Assembly (NCBI GenBank): GCA_004369045.1
Contig: ML213516.1
Span: forward strand, 273,579-337,578
Direction: 5' to 3'
Length of the DNA: 64,000 nucleotides
Origin: Heliocybe sulcata
Taxonomy: Eukaryota; Basidiomycota; Agaricomycetes; Gloeophyllales; Gloeophyllaceae
Shown one piece after another: positions 60,508-64,000 of the stretch (its first letter is position 1; every line of letters begins with the position of its first letter). The notes beneath the pieces were generated by a model, which saw only the letters and a list, made by a program, of their open reading frames with translations, did not search any database and was not told the origin of the DNA. A program made the translations under genes and the position numbers.

Positions 60508-61749
60508 TTACGAGGAAGTGGGCTGAGCGTCACTCGAACCCGAGTCAAGCAGATGATCTATACCATCCACAATATCCGAGCCATGCTCCACCGCAAACTT
60601 GAGGGCATCGCCGGCAAGACTCCTACGCTGCGCCCTATGCCATGGCATACTGAGACCAGTATCAGATAGACTGAAGCGTGCACACATACTGTGAGGTGGG
60701 TTGAGGGGTCGTTGCAGTGGGACTGGAGCCCGAATCGATGAAGCTTTTGATGCCGTCAAAGCCTGATATCACTTCCGGGAGGGCGTCCACCACTTTTGGC
60801 AGTAACTTCTCTCCCGCTTGGAAAGCTGCGCCAGCAAGGCTTCTCTGCTGCACCCTGACATCACTTGTGATCAGTAATAGATAGAGCTGTTTGGCAGTCG
60901 AAAAACGTACGAAGTAGATTGAGGGCTTGGATCGGTCTCGCCTGCGACGGGCACAATACCGTTCACTGGTGAGATACCTCCAGTAATCTCGTATCCCTTT
61001 GCAAACTTGTTGAATGCTTCGACGGTGCTTCTTCGCTGTGCTCTGTGACGATCCCATGTTAGCGATCTTCCCTCAGAGCTTTTGTAAGCGGACGCACGAT
61101 GAGCTGGCCTGGGGACTCGACGCTCCTGAATCCAATCCGAAGATCTCACCGATTTCTTTTGCGACGTCAGGAACATCTCCGAAAATTGTGGAAAGTCCCC
61201 TCCTCCGTTGGTTCCTATGTCGTGCAGCAGTATGAGTCCGAAAATTCGAAATGCCGCAGTACCTAACAAGGGATCATACGTACAGGCCATTGACTAAGTT
61301 GGGAGCCGCTTCTGGGCCCAAATTTATTCCAGGAAATAGGGACAGTGGAAGGGTAGCACCTCTGTCAAGAAGAGCGTCAATAATGCGGTATAGGGCATTA
61401 GGCATGACGTACGTGGGAGTGGCAGATGCGACCGACGAGGGCGCGGCAGCAAGTGCAGATGCAGACGAGGACGGGGGCGGGGACGCTGTGGCCTGGGCAG
61501 ATGCATAGGAGGATGCCGGATGGTCTTTGCCGTGATGTCTACCGTGATAATTCCCAGCCATTTGAGGGTTTCTGTTTTACATGCGTCAGTGCTCTGGAGT
61601 AATGGACGGCGTAAACCAGTCGCGCACGATGGGAAAGACGTAGGAATGGACGATACTATGACGGGAGTACCGGCTGAAGGAAGCACGATAGGTGCCGCAA
61701 GACAGTGCGAAGCTGCAAAAATGGCAGGAACAAGAATAGTGGCACGCAT
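60508..61749 (-). CDS. Secreted Kex2-type repeat precursor B (295 aa, four units)
   Basis: Seven exons (61640-61749, 61413-61571, 61284-61361, 61098-61214, 60911-61042, 60690-60854, 60508-60634) sum to 888 nt = 296 codons. Exon 1 is a signal peptide (MRATILVPAIFAASHCLAAP). Exon 2 is His/Ser/Ala/Pro-rich (NYHGRHHGKDHP, then SASALAAAPSS). Exons 4-7 each carry a unit opening NQRRRG, AQRRST, VQQRSL and AQRRSL, and ending in a Ser/Gln/Pro/Thr linker. The exon-6 unit keeps the A-type core (KVVDALPEVISGFDGIKSF) and the ancestral 165-nt length. The others have diverged to 39, 44 and about 42 codons. Introns between units are 55-56 nt and phase 2, as in gene A. Paralogous to gene A; same inferred secretion and processing, older duplications. 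Function unknown. Confidence 0.75.
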
Positions 61750-62027
61750 TATGATAGTAATGGAAAAGACTAATTGGGATCTCAGTACCTTGCTCCAGGG
61801 AGCCAGAACTGAAGACTTACTAGTATAGATTATCAGTGCTCAGCACGACAAAGTTTGCAACAAGTATACAAAGAAGGTGTAGTATAAAGGCTATAGGTGG
61901 TTGAGGTAAGATCGAATATCGCAGGGCGTTGATGACTCACTGTCCGGCACCAGGTAAGAGAATAGAATGAAAGGCTGAGCGGAAGACCCTGTTTTCGCTG
62001 AGGTTTCTACAACTTGGGCCCTTGAAC

Positions 62028-62033
62028 TTTATA
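62028..62033 (-). promoter_or_regulatory. TATA box of gene B
   Basis: TATAAA on the minus strand, about 280 bp upstream of the gene B ATG. The surrounding sequence and the downstream GTGCCGGACA match the gene A promoter. Confidence 0.55.
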
Positions 62034-62919
62034 CCTTTCGGAGCCCTGTGTAGACAGGATACAGACAATCGTTGATCATGACTATGGCACAGCGACCGGG
62101 CTTGGAATCAAGGAGAAGTGAGTGTATGAGTATCGGACACCTTGCGCCACCATTTGGTGGGTATTACGGTGTCGCCGTTTATGGACAGTGTGGCGGACGT
62201 TATGGCACGCGCTTCTGGAGCAGTAGGGCCATGATCCCCTTGATAGCGTTCTTCGCCTGCCTGGATTCGCTAAAGACTATGTGTTGCAACTTGCAAGATC
62301 AAAGCACAGCAGATTCAATCACTCCTGAAGCTCTTGAGACAGATTGCATGAGCCACACAGTCATTTATGGTGCAGTATCGCCAGGTGGTCGTTCTAAAGT
62401 ATCCCTGATCCACGCCGGACGGAGTCATGTAATCAAAGTGGCGGCATCAATGGGGCACCTCGGGGGTATGGTAGTCGACAGCAGTGCCAGAGAAGACTTA
62501 GCCGAGATAGCACTAAGGACTGAAACGTCTCATATTTGCAGTCCAGGGTTCAGGAGGACAGACGTCGCCACTAAGAGAGCCACCTGAACACGGAGTGGTC
62601 GGAGTAGCACTGATTGAATCTCCGATACAGTAAGGGCGAGCCACCGGCCATAACGGTTAATAAACGGTTGTAGAACGGACTGTCACTTCATCTCTTCGCC
62701 CGTCTATGCTGCTGGCTTATACCTCTGTTCAGCAATGCAAGAAGCGCGAAGTCTACTCTCAGGCAACGATGGCTGCTTCTTTCAGCGCACTCGCTACTTG
62801 CCCACGCGTATAAATAGCTTGCGTTTCTCATGGCATCGCAGCTCGTGACATTCCAAGCAGAGCACACTCAGCCTCGAAGGCAGACAGAATACCTGGAGTC
62901 CCAGCAATTATCGTCATAG
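62034..62919. other. Divergent region between gene B and SDR copy 2, with an orphan open frame
   Basis: A 171-codon plus-strand frame runs 62072-62587. It includes VAVYGQCGGRYGTRFW, which recalls the start of a fungal CBM1 cellulose-binding domain, but the later CBM1 cysteines do not follow and no signal peptide precedes it. It may be a chance frame or a remnant. Confidence 0.35.
62809..62817 (+). promoter_or_regulatory. TATA box of SDR copy 2
   Basis: TATAAATAG about 110 bp upstream of the ATG at 62920. Confidence 0.6.
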
Positions 62920-63982
62920 ATGCTGTGGCGACTGGTTTCGAATCTGAACGGGATTGACCAAGTGCATATTTCATGTGAATCGAGTCTACGAGCCGGTAAC
63001 TCATTATTTTCCATTAGTTTCGTGCAACAGATGAACCCTGGGCCTTGGTGACTGGAGCATCGGATGGTATAGGCAAATCGTAAGTTCCTGGGTCACCCAT
63101 GGCCGTCGTCTAGTGTTCATCTGACATGCACAGTCTTTGCAAAGTCCTTGCGAAAAGAGGCTTCAACGTTCTTCTCCACGGACGAGACCACAGGAAGTTG
63201 TACAAGTGTTGCCAAGAACTGCTAGCAGCACACCCGTCTGGAAAGTTCGAGCTCATCGTCGCAGACGCGACTCAGCCGGCCACTGTACAAGACGTTGTTA
63301 CTGCAGTCCGTGGCAGGCCAATTACCGTATTGATCAACAACGCCGGTTATACTACCGGTCCTGTTCAGCCTCTCCTGACTATTGACCCTGAAGGTAAATG
63401 AGCAGCGTCTCTTATTGTGTATACGCGACCTAGCCATCGTATCCGCAGAAATTGGAAGAGCGATCAGCATAGGCATAACTTGGACTATCCAGCTCACGCG
63501 AGCCCTTCTCCCAAGACTGGTTGAAACACAACCGTCAGTCATTGTCAATGTTGGAAGTTACGCTGCATCGCATCCCCCGCCTTTCATCTCGGTCTACACC
63601 GGCACGAAAGGCTTTCTACAGGTGCGCCCCCTTTGCAGGTTTCGCATTCTTGTTCATTTGGTGCCTTTAGGCCTTCTCTCAGTCGCTTAGGAACGAGATG
63701 CGCACAATAGGTCACAAGGGCGTTGAAGTTCAGTACCACGAGGTCTATTTTTGTTCGACGAAATCAAACGGCGCACCGGAGAATCTGGCTACACCTTCGC
63801 CAAATCGTATGGCCCATGCTATCATCGCCGCCGTCGGTAGTTGCAAGGGCCATGTAGTACCTTACTGGGTACACGAGCTCTTAAGTTGGTTATTTCTTCT
63901 AGTTCCCGAGCGGATCATTAGCAGGATAGCGGGGTCGGTTCTGGCAAGGAAAAGAACCGATACTGGCACTTTGTGGCAGTAG
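62920..63982 (+). CDS. Short-chain dehydrogenase/reductase, copy 2
   Basis: Paralog of the gene at 56314-57427 with the same exon plan. It starts MLWRLVSNLNGIDQ, then PWALVTGASDGIGKS, GFNVLLHGRDHRKL, VADATQ and LINNAGYT (canonical NNAG, unlike copy 1). NVGSYAASHPPPF carries the catalytic Ser; the YxxxK dyad is in YTGTK. Then NEMRTIGHKGVEVQYHEV and C-terminal hydrophobic segments (YWVHELLSWLFLLVPE), ending GTLWQ at 63982. An intact active site is predicted. It is divergent from gene B and may share its regulatory region. The substrate is unknown; long-chain ketoacyl or steroid-type substrates are likely by similarity. Confidence 0.87.
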
Positions 63983-64000
63983 GGCTGTGGCCTTGGCATG

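Noticed and set aside
56314-63982. Known dikaritin/ustiloxin-type RiPP cluster
   Set aside because: The precursors are multi-unit and Kex2-like, but no DUF3328 oxidase or other signature enzyme is present in the window, and the units lack the short core with Tyr-x-Ile/Gly motifs typical of those clusters.

Overview
The window is nuclear DNA of a filamentous basidiomycete, most likely an agaricomycete. Genes are dense on both strands and split by many short introns of about 50-60 nt. Protein types and local architecture (UNC93-like transporters, WSD1-type acyltransferase, Gas1/GEgh16-like secreted protein, Kex2-type repeat proteins, listerin with a RING finger) fit that group. No prokaryotic operons, CRISPR arrays, rRNA or convincing tRNA genes were seen.

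Layout. 1-5 kb: the 3' part of a small heat-shock protein, nucleoporin SEH1 and a first UNC93-like transporter. 5-7.6 kb: gene-poor DNA holding a 521-bp non-autonomous DNA transposon with 111-bp terminal inverted repeats and a perfect 9-bp target duplication. 7.6-14.6 kb: CTP synthase, a mitochondrial-type DEAD-box helicase and a small conserved protein. 15.8-29.7 kb: a metabolic and transport block with a WSD1-like acyltransferase, an MFS sugar porter, an FAD-dependent oxidoreductase, an MFS organic-anion porter (with an apparent one-base frame change) and a cytosolic GH1 beta-glucosidase. 31.3-35.6 kb: a second UNC93-like transporter and an NCS1 purine-cytosine permease, convergent. 37-44 kb: a tiny secreted cysteine-rich protein, a decayed Rad4/XPC-like fragment, a lineage-type hypothetical protein and a secreted Gas1/GEgh16-like protein. 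44.4-54.2 kb: a D-2-hydroxyacid dehydrogenase, the large listerin gene and a small conserved protein.

56.3-64 kb is the most remarkable part. Two paralogous genes (A, 302 aa; B, 295 aa, both minus strand) each encode a signal peptide, a proline/serine/alanine-rich leader and four repeat units. Each unit sits on its own phase-2 exon and opens with a basic site (QKR, QRR, QRRR or QQR), as expected of Kex2-processed repeat precursors. The core unit is exactly 55 codons in three exons and looks like an amphipathic helix with a central proline. A and B share promoter layout, with a TATA box about 280 bp upstream of the ATG and a likely 5'-UTR intron. They lie between two paralogous short-chain dehydrogenases. 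I infer a secreted multi-peptide system made by tandem exon duplication; its function is unknown.

Other structural points are a 10-nt micro-exon conserved in both UNC93 paralogs, and GC-AG introns in the GH1 and listerin genes. All gene models were spliced by eye from reading frame and family similarity, without transcripts or database searches.
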